NCBI GenBank assembly: GCA_022575985.1
Contig: JAKSXM010000272.1
Location: 31,017,501 to 31,081,500, forward strand
Direction: 5' to 3'
Origin: Anagrus nilaparvatae
Lineage: Eukaryota > Arthropoda > Insecta > Hymenoptera > Mymaridae
DNA length: 64,000 nucleotides
Part shown: positions 1 through 18,200 of the stretch, one piece after another
How positions within the stretch are numbered: position 1 is the stretch's first letter
How the letters are laid out: every line of letters begins with the position of its first letter
Position numbers and translations under genes: made by a program
The notes under the pieces: model-generated
The model's input: the letters and a program-made list of their open reading frames with translations, nothing else
Told to the model about the DNA's origin: nothing
The model's database searches: none

Positions 1-412
1 CATAATATTTTTAAAGTTTGTTCAGTCTGTTATACCAACTATAGAATATGATTATACTCAAACTGTTACATTAACCAATTCCAGCTAAAAATTTTATTTA
101 TCGTCTTTTTTTGTTACATTGAACTAAGAGATTGCAACGAAAGATCAGATGAGTAATATTTAAAAAAAAATAATTTATTTGTGCAATAGGTTATCATGTT
201 TTAATTTTAATTACTTGATAGTTATTGATATTTTTATTATGCCAATTTTTATAAATTATAAGTGTAAATAAAATTTTTGAAGAAAAAAAAACCAAATTCA
301 ACTCAATTGAAGCTATTATATCATGGACTGAAATTATACTTAAGTATCTTAGATTTTCATATTAAAAATTTCAAGCCAAAACCTTTTTGCAAACTTAAAA
401 ATTTGTAGCCAA

Positions 413-444
<32 letters not shown>

Positions 445-860
445 GCAAACGAGCATATAATCATTAATATAAGTATTTAAGTTATATAATTATATTGTAA
501 TTTAAAAACTTAAGAATTATTTTTGTATAATGAATTTTGTTTAGTTTTTTATTTGTATTGAAATAAATTTAGTTTTTGTTTTCTTTTTTTATACATTAAA
601 AAAAATGTTTTTTAAATAAAATTTGTTAATTATTTTTATTTTGCGTAGAGTATTACTATTAAAAATAAAAATTTTTAAATTGAAATTACAACTAAGAAAT
701 TTGAAAAAACGGGTAGGTATTTTTTTTAAATTTTAAAACAAGAAAATTCATGTTTTATAAAAAAACTAGATAATTTAATTATATATCTACTAAATTTTAA
801 ACATTTGATTAAATTTTTATTTCAGAAAAAATAATTTTTATTAGCACAGTAAAACAAATT
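1..860. other. AT-rich intergenic DNA downstream of the zinc-finger gene
   Basis: No reading frame or RNA gene is visible. There is a pure A tract of about 30 bases near 414-443. A minus-strand AATAAA (complement of tttatt at about 816-821) lies about 40 bases past the stop codon of the zinc-finger gene and is its likely polyadenylation signal. Confidence 0.6.
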
Positions 861-5303
<4,443 letters not shown>

Positions 5304-7012
5304 GTTTTAGAATAAGTGGGGGATGAAAACTACTCCAAACATGCTTTATCTTATATTTAATGTTTACTTGTTTGTTTTTTTCCTAAAATACCTTGCCATT
5401 TTAATACTTTTTATACTTTTTTTTATATTAAAAACATAATTAATATAGTTATTCTTTTGCTACATGCTAAATATAATTAAATAAACAAATAAGAAATTTT
5501 TTTATTAATATATATATTTTTGGTGTCCGCATCCGCCATAAAATAAGTTTTTTCAAAAGAGGGAGCCATAATGCTATTTAATTAAACGCGGAAAATTTAA
5601 ATTAATAAACGTAATTATCATATACCATAATGCATAGACATATAATACATCACATTTGCCAAAATCAGGATGCCAAAATAAACTTTTGTAAGTCCCGTTT
5701 AAAATTTTTTTTTTATTAATTTCTATTTTTTATTATTTTTTTTTAACCGCAGTTATTATATTTAAAAAATGTCAATAATTATATATGGTAATCATTCATT
5801 TCTTATGCAGTTAGTTGACAAATAAATAAATGCAATAATAATATGCATGATGTATACAAGTTTTTAATTTTCATGTCGATCGACATTGTACTTAATAAAT
5901 CTTACGTTTGACATGATTTTCATAATTTATCAGGAAAACCTTATAAATCATGCATGGAAACGTTTTGTGCTGTATGTTTATTTTTAAAATGATTATTTAA
6001 AAACTTTTAAAATGGAACATGTTCATTATTGGATGGGGGGTATTTGAAAGTCTCGGCTCGACAAGAGGGGTGAGGGGGTGAAAATGACGTTTTTAGGGGT
6101 ATGCAATGAATATATATGTCCACTGAATATATATGGAACCACAATATATATTCCTTGGGGGTATAGGGAACAGGACCTGATAAGAACAAGAACTTAGAAT
6201 ATACTTTAGGTTTTATTGTTATAATTTCGGTTTTTGGATTTATACTCCAGTCAAATCGCGGAGGGGGGTGTATTTTCACTGACCAACATGAGCAGATCTG
6301 AACATGAGGGTCGCTGATCACGAGAGTCGGGGTCTTTTCCGGGAGATATTTTCGGAACACCCTTAAATTTGCAAAAACCACCCCCAAAAATTTTACCTTA
6401 AGGGGTTTTTTTTATATATATTAGCAAGCTGAGTTTCTAGATTTAGCCAAGAATTAATAACTAATATGCAGTAGTTTGATAAGTAATCTATTATAAATTT
6501 TAAGATGGCGCCACATTTGTTTTCTCCAAAATCGCTTATATAAAAATTGTAAAAAATAAGGGAACGCGCGCTGTTCATGGTTACAGTTGCACTTGCTCCA
6601 ATTTTTAAAAAATTCAGTTTAAATTTAAGAATTGGAGTTAAGAAAATTGTAAACATTTTAAGTTTAATTTTTTTAAATTTTATTCAAAAAGTTTGTTAAA
6701 ATAATAAATGTTGTCTAAGTATATGTTTAGTTTAATTTTTGATTTAAAATTTTTACAAAAGCAAAGTTAGTGACGGTTACCGCTATATATACTTAATAAA
6801 CAAAAACAATTGTCTTTTTGAAGGTAAATATATAATTCTTAAAATTGCGAGAATTAAAAAACAATAATTAAGTAATATAATCATTTAAATAATTGCATGA
6901 GCGTTAATTACTCATTTTTTATTATTATTATCAAGATTATAATTAATTTTAGAAGTTTAAAATATGAATTTAAATTTATGTTAAACTTATGCTGAATATT
7001 AATATTTCATAG
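5304..7012. other. Divergent intergenic region between zinc-finger and kinesin genes
   Basis: About 1.7 kb between two divergently transcribed start codons, so it should contain both promoters. Its centre (about 6007-6420) is occupied by dispersed repeat sequence described separately. A GC-richer patch around 6500-6610 lies just upstream of the kinesin gene. No coding sequence is supported. Confidence 0.5.
6007..6420. repeat. Dispersed repeat fragment (families recurring at 22.1, 42.0, 50.8 and 56.8 kb)
   Basis: The first part starts with TGGAACATGTTCATTATTGG and recurs at about 50822-51100 and 56788-57080, including the shared phrase CAAGAACTTAGAATA followed by ATAATTTCGGTTTT. The second part (about 6260-6400), with GGGTCGCTGATCACGAG and CCCTTAAATTTGCAAAAAC, recurs at about 22100-22170, 42030-42110 and 43780-43860. 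It is probably an old composite of two transposon remnants. The minus-strand open frame over it is not a gene. Confidence 0.55.
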
Positions 7013-10000
7013 ATGAGTGATGATCTAGTAAAGGTTGCTGTGCGTATAAGACCATTAATCTCATCAGAAATAGAAAAAGGATGTCAAACTTGTGTTAAGA
7101 AAGTGCCTGGGGAACCTCAAATTCAAATACAAACTACAGAAAAAGCATTTACTTTCAACTATGTTTTCCCACCGGAATGTTCACAGAAGGATTTCTATAA
7201 TACTGCAATCAAAAACATGGTCAAAAATGTTTTTGAAGGATACAATGTTACAATTCTGGCATACGGGCAAACTGGAAGTGGCAAAACATACTCTATGGGA
7301 ACTAATTACGAAGAAAATAATGAGAGTGTTGGTGTAATTCCAAGAGCAATTAATGATATTTTTGAGTTTATAAATAAAAATTCTGATTGGGATTTTAAAG
7401 TCTCAGTAGCTTTTATGGAATTATATAAAGAACAGTTATATGATTTATTATCCAAGAAACCAAGAAATCAGAACCTTGTTGACATAAGAGAAGATTTAAA
7501 AGGAATCAAGATGTTTGGGTTATCAGAAATAGAAGTTGATAATACGCAAAAGACATTAGAATGTCTCTCAAATGGATCTGCTTGCAGAGCTACTGGATCC
7601 ACTGCTATGAATAATCAAAGTAGTCGAAGTCATGCTATTTTTACTCTTTCCATTCAACAACAAAAAAAAGATGATCCGTTAGTATAATTATTGTATACTA
7701 ATTTAATTTACTAAAATTAATGCTTAATTTTTATTTTAGAAGCTCTTTGAAGTTTGCCAAATTTCATTTTGTAGATTTAGCAGGCTCTGAACGTAGTAAA
7801 AAAACTCAAGCTACAGGAGAAAGATTTAAAGAAGGCGTTAATATAAATAAGGGATTACTTGCCTTAGGTAATGTTATCTCACAATTAGGAGAAGGTGGTA
7901 ATGCATCTTACATTGGCTATAGGGACAGTAAATTAACTCGCTTACTCCAAGATTCTCTAGGCGGTAATTCAGTGACTTTGATGATAGCATGCGTTAGTCC
8001 AGCTGGTAAGTAATGTATATTATAATGCATTTTATAAAGAGCTACATTTAGTCATATAAAATATTTAATTTTTTACAGATTACAATTCAGATGAAACTAT
8101 CAGTACTTTAAGATATGCTGACCGGGCAAGAAAAATTAAAAATAAACCAATTGTTAATCAAGATGAACGTTTTATTGAAATTCTTAACTTGAAAAAAATT
8201 ATTCAAGATCTTAAATCTACAATTGTAGCTCAACAAAGCGGTAGTAACTTTTGTCCTGTAGAGCACATAGAATTACAAGAAAAAAATGAATCTTTATTAA
8301 GAAAAGTGAGAAGCTTAACAGAAAAACTTAATGCTAATCTTATTAAAATCGTTCACTTGCATGAACAAGCAGATTTAACAGAGCAGGCAATGGAACAAAC
8401 AAAATTAAGTATATCTAAGATATTTGAATATTGTGAAAAACTTATTGAGGAAATCAATGACGATCCTACGAATACTGAAAATGTAAAATCCAAATTACAA
8501 AGTATTTGTTTACAAATCACAGATTTGCAGAAAGATCAAAAACGGGTCATAGATGAACTTGTAAATCGTGAATTGTCTGTAGAAATGTCTTTTAATAGCG
8601 ATGTTAGTACTTCCGAATCACAAACCAGTAATATTGATGAAAGTGATGTGCATAATGAGACTTATGATTTGGATGAAAAAAACGAAGAGCATACTTTACA
8701 GCAATTTGAAAGGATTGATCTAGTTCAATCTATCAATAAACAACTAGCTATAAAAGAAGAATTAGTATCAAATTTATTAAAAAATTCTCCTCAAATGATT
8801 GAATATCAGAAAGAATTAGAAGAAATGGAGATAGAAGTAAAAAATTTACAAAAAGAAAAAGAAGAATTATTGCAAGCACTTCGCGTTGCTAAAGCTAATA
8901 ATGCTAGCACCAAGTTAGTATAATAATTATCCAAGTAATCGTCTATAAAAATAATAACATTTCATTAATTTTCCTTTGTTTTAGGTTAGCTGAAACTCGT
9001 AGGAAAAAAGTCCAAGAATTAGAAAAAAAAATTTCTGAGCTATCTCAAAAATGTTTGCAACAAACAAAAGTTATAAAAACTAAAGAAAAATCAGACCAAC
9101 AAATTAAAAATTTATCCAGTGAAATTTTATCATTAAAACAAACTAAAATAAAATTATTAAAAAGTATGAGAACAGAAGCCGATAAGTTTAGTAAATGGAA
9201 AAAATCCAAAGAGCAAGAATTAAGAAGATTAAAAGAGATGGATAGAAAACATCTAAATCAACTAACACGAATGGAAGCGCAGCATACTAGACAAAAGAAT
9301 GTTTTTAAAAGAAAGTTGGAAGAGGCTCAATCCATCAATAAAAGATTAAAGGATGCTTTAGATTTGCAAAAGAAAAATAAAAAAGAAAAATTTTCAAATT
9401 CAAAAGAAGATGCTCGTTTATGGGTTACCCAAGAATTGGAAGTTCTCTTAAGCACCGTTGAAGCTGAATGTACTTTAGAAAAATTAAAACAAGATAAAGA
9501 AGAATTTACCAATCAATTAGCCGCACTTCAGCAAGGTTCGCCTGATGATAACGGTAACAACAAAAAAGACATCGATGAACTGGTAGAGTATTTAAATTTG
9601 CGGAATAACCAAATCAGTGATCTTGAACAGCACATTAAAGAATCTAACCAAGAAAACAGATCAAAAACTAGATGGCATATGATTTCATCTATGGGAGACG
9701 CCAGAATCGCATTGCAAACTTTATTTGATACTGCTACAGCTAATGAAAAAAGATATAATTTTTTAAAACAACAGAACAAAGAACTTATGGAAAGACAAGA
9801 AAAATTAAAAGAACAGCTAGTGGAATATGAATTAAAATTAAAATCATATGTTAATAAGAATTTAAAATTAGAAATTATCGATAATACAATTAATAATAAT
9901 TCACAAAATGATGAAAGTTCAAAAGAAAATAAAGTTGTTAATGATCTTGAAGAGCAAGTTAAGTTTTACAAACAACAATGCGAAGATTTGCAAAGTAAAC

Positions 10001-10645
10001 TTATTACCGAAAAAGATAGCAAAGATAAAAGCAAATCAAGACCTAAGCCTATCAAACAAACAATCCTAACGGATTCATTCAACTTATCAGATGAAAGCTT
10101 TTGTGCCGAGGACGATGACAATAAAGATCCAGATTGGAGAAATACTCCTTTATTTGTTAGAATTAAAAAATCTATGGTTCAAAAGCCAGAGGTAAGATTA
10201 TTAAAAGTAAAAGTAGTAGCTCAGAAAAACTTGGAATAATAAAAATTTTTCTATGTAGAATACTAAACCTGGTACAAAAAGATCATCTAATGGAGATGTA
10301 AAATGTAATTGCAAGCAAACTAAATGTGCATCCAGACTGTGTTCGTGTCGGAAAAATGATATGGCTTGTGAAAACTGTAATTGCGATCCAGAACATTGTC
10401 AAAATAAGCTTGGAGAAATGGTAAACAAATATTCATATCATTAATTAATCTAGTAAAAAAACTTATAATTTTCTAATTTTTAGACACGTCGAACGTTATT
10501 CAATGAGACAAAAGAAATGCTAAATCCTTCTGAAAATAAAAAACTCAAGTAAGTCAATTTTTATTATCTCTTATTTTATTTTAAAACGTTAAAAAAGCAT
10601 TAATTTATATTTATTTTACTTAACAGGATAATTGAAGAATCGTGA
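7013..10645 (+). CDS. Kinesin-4 family chromokinesin (KIF4 / Klp3A-like)
   Basis: Microtubule plus-end motor expected to act on chromosomes and the central spindle. Seven exons join exactly in frame: 7013-7677, 7740-8005, 8079-8913, 8985-10191, 10259-10420, 10484-10548 and 10627-10645 (1072 residues, within the family's usual length). The N-terminal motor has the P-loop GQTGSGKT at residues 85-92, switch I NNQSSRSH, switch II DLAGSE and the tail motif [14 protein letters not shown] long coiled coil rich in Glu, Lys and Gln follows. The C-terminus, from exon 5, has the dense cysteine cluster [20 protein letters not shown] and CNCDPEHC, which is diagnostic of KIF4 among kinesins. The ATG follows in-frame stops and opens the canonical [14 protein letters not shown]. 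Its 3' end converges on the SS18 gene, and AATAAA is at 10827-10832. Confidence 0.96.
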
Positions 10646-11233
10646 AGATTTAAAAGTGCAAAGAATTACTTAAGTAAATTATAAACTTTTTTCAGATACT
10701 GTAAGTATCTAAAAAAAATATTGTAAAAATTTGAGACGTTTGAATATTTGTAAAGCATTTTTATACTTTTATATAATTAATTGTAGTTTGCAACATTTTA
10801 AAAAAAATGTGATAATTTATTAATTTAATAAATATTTTTTCATCAAAAAATAAATTTTTATTATTTCAAATATATATAAAAAAAAATTCTTATATCTATA
10901 TAACTTGAATAAGGCCAATAATAGTATAGTAAAATAATAATTTTTATTCAGTCAGTTTTTAGTTAGCTTTGTTTATACAATAATTTGTAGGTCTTAAAAT
11001 TTCAATTACAAAAAAAAAAATGACTGCATGTATTTAAATTAATGAAATAACATTAGAATAAGTACATAAATTTTTGTTCCAAATTTAAATAAAAATAAAT
11101 GACCATTAATATATACACTTTTCACCAGTTGCGAAAGGTCAAAAACAAAAAAATAATTAATGTACATATTTTAATGTAATTTTTACAAACATAATTACTG
11201 ATTAATACTTAAATTCATGGATAATTTACAAAA
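10646..11233. other. Convergent 3' intergenic region
   Basis: A 588-bp AT-rich interval between the kinesin stop codon and the SS18 stop codon of the opposite strand. It contains AATAAA signals usable by the kinesin (10827-10832) and, on the minus strand, by SS18. No gene is seen. Confidence 0.6.
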
Positions 11234-13294
11234 TTATGAAGGTGGCGGTTGATAGTTGTATCCAGGATATTGATTTGGCGGACCTTGTGGTCCAGGTGGA
11301 GGTGGCATGTGACCTGCAGGTCTTGGAGCATATTGACCATAACTCTGATTAGGTGGTGGTGGAGGATAATTTTGTGGAGGATATTGAGGATGACCATAAT
11401 GAGGACCAGGCTGTGCTGGATATCCTTGTGGCTGACCACCTGCAGGTGGTGGAGCATATGTTTGAGATGGGCTTGGATGAGGTTGAGGGGGCCCATAAGC
11501 ATTTGGTTGAGATTGTTGCGGTCCACCAGGTCCTGGGGGTGGACCCGAAGGAGCCTGAAAGTTTGATGGCACAGGACTAGGTGATTGCTGTTGCGATTGA
11601 GGAGGAGTTTGAGATGGTGGTGTTTGTTGCGGGGATGGATGAGGTGGCGGTTGATGAGGATGACCTGTATGTGGAGGTTGAAGTGGTGGCGGATGTGGTG
11701 GCTGATGAGAAGAATGAGGGGAATGTACTGGATACCCTGATGTAGGAACAGGGCTTTGAGAATAATTGCCTTGAGCTGTCGAAGGTGGAGCTGCATTTGG
11801 AGTGTAACTTTGTGAAGATGGAGTAGGTGTACAAATTGCTTGATTACTTTGAGCGTATGTATTTCCGCTACTAACGTTAGTATTAAAAGGAGCAGAGGAT
11901 GTGGGACCATATTGAGAAGTTCCGCTTCCAGTTGCAGGATTTGGTTGATTTCCATAATTTGCTTGTGAAGCCCCAGATTGAGGACCTTGAGAAACAGCTA
12001 CAGATGTTTGTGGATTTCCTGTTGAAGGAGGAGGTGGGTATTGTTGTGTTGGAACATTTGCTGGATATCCTTGAGATGATGGTGGATAAGTATTAGGCTG
12101 AGTATTGTGACTATAAGGACCTTGAGAAGTTGGCCCTGGAGGTTGTTGATAATTAGGTTGTGGATTCTGATTTGGATACTGAACAGGTGGCTGACTAGGA
12201 TTATTAAAATTTTGCTGTGGAGTCCCTGGGGCATAATTTTGTTGTCCTGGAGGGGGAGGACCATAACCTGCAGGAGGCTGATTTGTATTTGATGGATAAT
12301 TGTTAGGTTGTGGTGGATAATTATTAGCTGAAGATGGTTGAGGGCCATAGTTAGGTTGGTTATTTGCTGGATAAGTTTGTTGTTGAGGTGCTCCAGGTGG
12401 TATGTATTGATTTGGTTGACCCGTACCAACATAAGAATTGTTTTGTGGTCCTTGATAAGTATTAGGTGTTCCTGTATTATTATATGGTGGATGATAACCT
12501 GTTTGAGGTTGTTGTGGTGGGTACCCTTGTTGGGTATTTCGATATTGGGTATTTGGGACATTAGGACCTGAAATTAAAATGATAAACAAAGTAAATTAAG
12601 CTTATATACAAAAAATAATTGTCTATTTTAAAATAAGAAATATTGAAAAGAGTGAAAACTTACGGTTCATGTTAGGAGCTTGGGGCATAATAGGTCCCCT
12701 ATATGGTGCCTGCATTTGATTTTGATTAAAATTAGACATGGGTAAGGGTTGCTGAGTATTTGATGATATATCTGTTGAACCTGGAGGACCATGAAAAGGT
12801 GGAGGACCTTGATGAGGTATCGCATTATTTTGAGGCCCATTTTGTACTGGCTGTGGTGGCTAGAATATTGAAATACTTGTATAATAAATTTTTAAACAGA
12901 AATTTTATTTAAATGCAATAAATAGTTTTACCGGGAGAAGAGCATTTAAATTTTGATTAGCATCTGCAATAGATGCTAAGTAGACAAGATTTCGATGTAA
13001 TGCTTGTTGATACCTACAAATAATTGGTAATACAAAAATTGATTTTAAAGCATGTATAATTATATAAAAAATTAAAATTTTGTTACTCACTGAGTACATT
13101 CAAAAGCTTTTCCTTTACTTTGATAATCTTGAATAGTTTGAATTAAGGAACCATTTTCATCCAAAATCTAAAGTTATATATTTAATTTTATTAAGATTAT
13201 ATTTAAGGTTATAATTTATTTGTTAATAAATTATTACCTTCTGGATTTGACCTGGATTAGGAGGTCTGCCTTTTTGAGCAAATGCAACTGACAT
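11234..13294 (-). CDS. SS18-family subunit of the BAF (SWI/SNF) chromatin-remodelling complex
   Basis: Transcriptional co-activator that joins the BAF complex. Five exons on the minus strand join in frame: 13238-13294, 13091-13167, 12932-13013, 12664-12859 and 11234-12567 (581 residues). Exons 1-3 encode the conserved N-terminal SNH domain: KGRPPNPGQIQKILDENG, then IQDYQSKGKAFECTQYQQAL, then HRNLVYLASIADANQN. This core is nearly invariant between insects and vertebrate SS18/SS18L1. The rest is low-complexity Gln/Pro/Tyr/Gly (QPGY-type), rich in PPPPG, QYPPQ and SYGQYAPRP, as expected for the family's self-associating activation domain. The start lies in a normal context directly before the SNH domain. 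Many open frames overlap the last exon in other frames because of its Pro/Gln codon bias; they are shadows. Confidence 0.96.
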
Positions 13295-14251
13295 GTTTTA
13301 TTTGTTTATTTACTGCTGCACATTAAGTGTAAAATTTGTACAGTAAAAATTAGTAGCTGAATTTAAAAAAAATTAGGATTCATTTGTTATTTTTGAAAAT
13401 TTTGAATAGTAAATAGGTACCCTTTCGTTTATTAAGACTTTTTAAGCACCCTGCAGATTTCACTTTCCAGAAGCTATCACATTTATAACAAAAAAAATTA
13501 TAAAGTCAAAAAAGTTTTTAACCAAGTTTATGTAACCAACTTATAATTCATACACTAAACGCTAAGCTTAAAAAAAATAATATTATGAATATGTTTAATC
13601 ATACAATATTTTTCAAAACAAGGTTTTTAAAAAATATTTCATTAATTAGAACATAGAAATAATTTTGAAAAATGTAGTTTACTTATATACAGAACAACAG
13701 AACCCTATACTGTTCAGGATGATCCTGGCCAGAATTCTCAGTTATAATCAGGATTGCTCGTAGATATTCGGGCGCTCTCGGAGTGGTTTTTGCTTCTTCA
13801 AAATTCAATGTTGGTGGAAAGCCGGCTCCGTGCCGTGAAAAAAACTGGCGCGATTTTTTTAAATCTTAAAATAAAAAATTATATTATTTATGTTTTAAAC
13901 AGAGATTAAACATAAAAAATAATAATTTGTAAAAAAAAAATTTATTTATTTGTGTACTAAACAAAGTTATAAAAAAAATAATTAAACAGTATATATTTTT
14001 TTAGGCTCGAGGGCTTGAACGAAGACCCCGACATCTTCTATGTTTAAGCATAGGAGATGTCTGAGATTTCAATTTTTACTTTTTATTTAAATACTGAGGG
14101 TAAATAAAAAAACAATAATTGTATATTTGAATTGCTTAGAAATTTTCAGCCTATTTTTTAGTGCTTAAAAGTTTTTATTTTAATAATAGAACTCAAGTTA
14201 CAGTGAAAATAAGAAAATCAAATACTTTCTCTGTTTTAGCTTTGCCTATTA

Positions 14252-14470
14252 GGGAGCATTCACACGAGAAAAAATTTGTAACCCCCACCTTCGATATTTA
14301 CCCCTTCTCGTTCCATTCTTGCATGCTAAATAATCAAAAGTGGGAGTAAATTTTGGAGGTGGTGGTTAAAATTTACTCCCACTTTTTATTATTTAGCATG
14401 CAAGAATGGAACGAGAGGGGGTAAATATCAAAGGTAGGTGTAGAAAATTTTTTCTCGTCTGAATACTCCC
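14252..14470. mobile_element. Small palindromic MITE
   Basis: Two arms of about 100 bases read as near-perfect inverted copies. The left arm begins GGGAGCATTCACACGAGAAA and includes ATTCTTGCATGCTAAATAAT. The right arm contains ATTATTTAGCATGCAAGAAT and ends with TCGTCTGAATACTCCC. A further partial terminus (GAATGCTCCC twice) follows at about 14472-14494. No target duplication is obvious. Confidence 0.75.
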
Positions 14471-15015
14471 TGAATGCTCCCACTGAATGCTCCCTGAATA
14501 TCCCTTAAATTCAAATTTTTTTAAAAACTGTCAAAAATTTGATTATTATTTTTATGTATTATAGATGTAGAGACGTGGAATTGTAACACATAATTTATAC
14601 ACATTGCCAATATATAAGTAATCTCTGATAATATGCTCTGATATTTATTATTTTCGTAATGCGAAAAATGATTACTATAAACAAACACCCTTTCCACGAT
14701 ATTTTTACACATGACAACCGTGTCATGTTTGCAATTTTATATATGACGTAAGCTTCTCAATATGTTTTAATACAAAAAGTGGCGTGACTTTTGGGGCTTG
14801 GGCGAGTAGGTAATATGTGCGCTTATTGAATTGAGGTTGTGAATTTACATACAGTAGTTGACCCCATGCTAAAAGTAAAAAATATTACAATTATCAAAAG
14901 AATAAAACCAGGGTGCATCACCCTGAAAAAAATATTTTGAAGTTTACTTCCACAGATTAAAGGTAATCTGTGTTTACTTCTTTCTTGTCACGGTATACAG
15001 TTATTTTTTTTAGAA

Positions 15016-15179
15016 TTGTGGGAAAAAAAGTTTTAAAAATATGTGAACCAATTTTTTCTAATATAATTAAACCAATAAAAAAGTAAAAGATAAAGACTTG
15101 TGGGAAAAAAAGTTTTAAAAATATGTGAAGCATTATTTTCTGATATAATTAAACCAATAAAAAAGTAAAAGATAAAGTG
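15016..15179. repeat. 82-bp tandem duplication upstream of the transporter gene
   Basis: Two head-to-tail copies start with TTGTGGGAAAAAAAGTTTTA at 15016 and 15098 and end with AAGTAAAAGATAAAG. They differ at only a few positions (for example GAACCAATTTTTTC versus GAAGCATTATTTTC). They end about 80 bases before the start codon of the Spinster-like gene. Confidence 0.85.
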
Positions 15180-15260
15180 GATTTATATAACCTTTTATAA
15201 AAATGATAAATTCATTTATTTTATAGAATTTTATTAAAAAGTTTGGAATAAAAATTAAGA

Positions 15261-18200
15261 ATGGAGGTAAGAAATATTCCTCCAGTAACTATTTCTGCTA
15301 ATGCCTCGCAACAGTATTTAGTGGATGATTTAGAGGCATCAAATGCATATTTGAATCAAAACAACATGTCAGAGTTGAGAAAAATAACAGTCAAAGAATG
15401 GTTAACAGTGATAATATTATGCTTTGTTAATCTTATCAATTACATGGATAGATTCACTATAGCCGGTAATAAACATTTTTTAACTGTTTTTATTAATTTA
15501 AAATTATAAATACAATTTTGAACATGTTATTAAAAATCTTACATATTTCAAAAAAAAAAAAAATATCCAAAATTTATTAGGTACTTTTTTGTTATAATTG
15601 TACAAAATAACTTGTTTTTTATCACTAAATTATTAAAATAAAAATTTCCTTAAAATTTTGTGCAGGAGTACTATCACATATACAATTAGAATTTAATATG
15701 AGTAACAGTCAATCAGGTTTACTGCAAACTGCATTTATTGTAAGTTACATGATTTTTGCTCCCCTTTTTGGTTACCTTGGTGATCGTTACAACAGAAGAT
15801 TAATTATGTGTTTTGGAGTTTTTTTATGGTGTCTGACGACATTTGTTGGATCGTTTATGAAAGTGAGAATAAGATTCATTTTAGTAAACTTTTACAGATT
15901 TTATTTAACTGAATTTGTTCTTTACATTTTAGACTTACGGGTGGTTTCTTTTCTTTAGAACATTAGTAGGTGTAGGAGAAGCATCGTATTCAACAATTGC
16001 TCCAACAATAATTAGTGATTTATTTGTTAAAAATGTTCGATCAAAAATGCTTGCTATGTTTTACTTTGCTATACCTGTTGGAAGGTAATTTATGTTTATC
16101 TAATTTTTATTTTATTTTGCATTAAAAAAAATTGTCATTAAGAATTATTTTTAAACAGTGGATTAGGATACATTATAGGAGGAGAAACTTATCATTTAAG
16201 TGGACATTGGCAATGGGGACTTAGAGTTACTCCATTTTTAGGAATTATTGCAATTATTTTAATTTTAGTATTTATTATTGATCCAAATCGAGGAGAAAAA
16301 GAAGGTGGTGCAAATATAAACATAACTTCTTGGTCAGAGGATTTGAAAGCTTTGGCAACCAAGTAAGGACTCTTTTATTTTATCAGGAAAAACTTATTTT
16401 AACTTATTTTGTAATTTAATTTTTAGCTGGAGTTTTATGTTGTCGACAGCTGGATTCACTTGCATATCATTTGTAACTGGTGCACTTGCATGGTGGGGTC
16501 CAACATTTATAAAAAATGGAATAATATTACAGCATTTGGATAAACCTGTTAATTTTGACGAGTGAGAATTCTTGTACAATATTTAAAGTTAGTCAGGTAT
16601 AAAAGAAAATAATTTGTTTGCAGTGTTTCATTTAAATTTGGCCTTATTGCAATGACTGCTGGATTGATTGGCGTACCTTTTGGATCAATGTTGTCTCAAA
16701 AATTAAAAGAAAGATCACAGCAAGCTGATCCATTGATTTGTGCATTTGGATTATTAATAAGTGCTCCTTTAGTATTTTTTGGAGCTCTTTTTGCAAGTTC
16801 AAATTCATTGTTATGTTATACTTTTATATTTATTGGACAAATTGCATTAAATTTGAATTGGGCTATAGTAGCTGATATGTTATTGGTAATTAATTATAAT
16901 AATTGGTATTATAATAATTGGTATTAAATTAAAATCTGTTTTACCTAGTATGTAGTTTTACCAACTAGAAGATCAACCGCGGAAGCATTACAAATTTTAT
17001 TTGCTCATGCATTAGGTGATGCAGGAAGTCCTTATATTATAGGGCTTGTAAGTTTCTTTTTTTAATTTGTTAATTAATACAAAGTTTCCTAATATTTTTT
17101 CCTAATATTTTAAAATTTTTCTAAGATATCAGATGCATTGAAGACTACCATTTTGCCGAATATGACAATAGGTTGGGTAGAACCAGACAAAAGTAATTTT
17201 GCGATAGGTGAAGATCCAATTGTAGAATTCAGAAGCTTACAGTATGCATTGTTCCTAACGATTTTTATAGAAATTTTAGGTAGCGTTTTCTTTTTCCTAA
17301 CAGCTTTATATATCGAAAAGGATAAGGCAATGGTTGACTTAACAATAGCAGGTTAGTTTTTTGTGATTAATTTACACATTCAGTAAGGGAAAAAAATATT
17401 ATAATAGATAATTAGATATAATTTTAAAAAGCATGAAAAATTTGTTAACTTATTTATTTGAATACTATATTAATTACTAGCTGTAACCACTAGCGCAAAA
17501 ATTAATTATAAATATATTACTAGTATCATTTAAATAGCATATTAATGTTTTTATAAAGCTCAAAATTATAAAAATATTTTTATTACATCATTTTGCAAGA
17601 TCGTAAATTATTTTTTAAAATTTAATTAGATAATTAATTAGAAACAGAATATAAAATATGTAGGATATAAAATGATTTCCTTAAATAAATAATATATCCG
17701 TAAAAATGAGTAATTATAGTATCCCAATGTTAAAAAAATCAACTATGTTATTAAACAATAATTGGCATTATTTATAATGAATCATCAAAATAGTAAATAA
17801 AAATATTTTTGCGTGATTTATAATATAAGCCTATAATCAAAATATTACTTCATATATAAATATTAATATAATAGGCATTTTATAGAACAATAGATATGCT
17901 TTACTCTATAATTTTGATTGATTAAATAACTTGCATATTTAATTTTATAAAAAAACTTCCTATAATTAATTTGAACAAGAATTCAATTAAGCTATAAAAT
18001 TAACATTCCCAAATGCCTTTTTTTTTTTTAAATAATTAATATTTTATCTCCTTTCAATCTGTGCGATTAAAGTTTATGTAAGTACAGCTAATTTACCCTG
18101 TGTGAAATTTCAAATAATCGAGATTCTTTTCTTTCTTTAGATTTCTGAGAAGTTTTTTCTCAAAATAGATTTTCAAAAATTTTTAATTTGAAATATAATC

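Larger units (their letters stand above)
13295..15260. other. Divergent intergenic region between SS18 and the transporter
   Basis: About 2 kb that should contain both upstream regions. It holds the palindromic MITE at 14252-14470 and the 82-bp tandem duplication at 15016-15179 (separate entries). No coding sequence is supported. Confidence 0.55.

Noticed and set aside
6007..6656. Two minus-strand frames upstream of the kinesin gene
   Set aside because: The first translates dispersed repeat DNA; the second is AT-driven and has no recognisable features.
11215..12571. Extra open frames across the last SS18 exon, on both strands
   Set aside because: They arise from repetitive Pro/Gln/Tyr/Gly codons read in wrong frames and lack starts, domains or splicing context.
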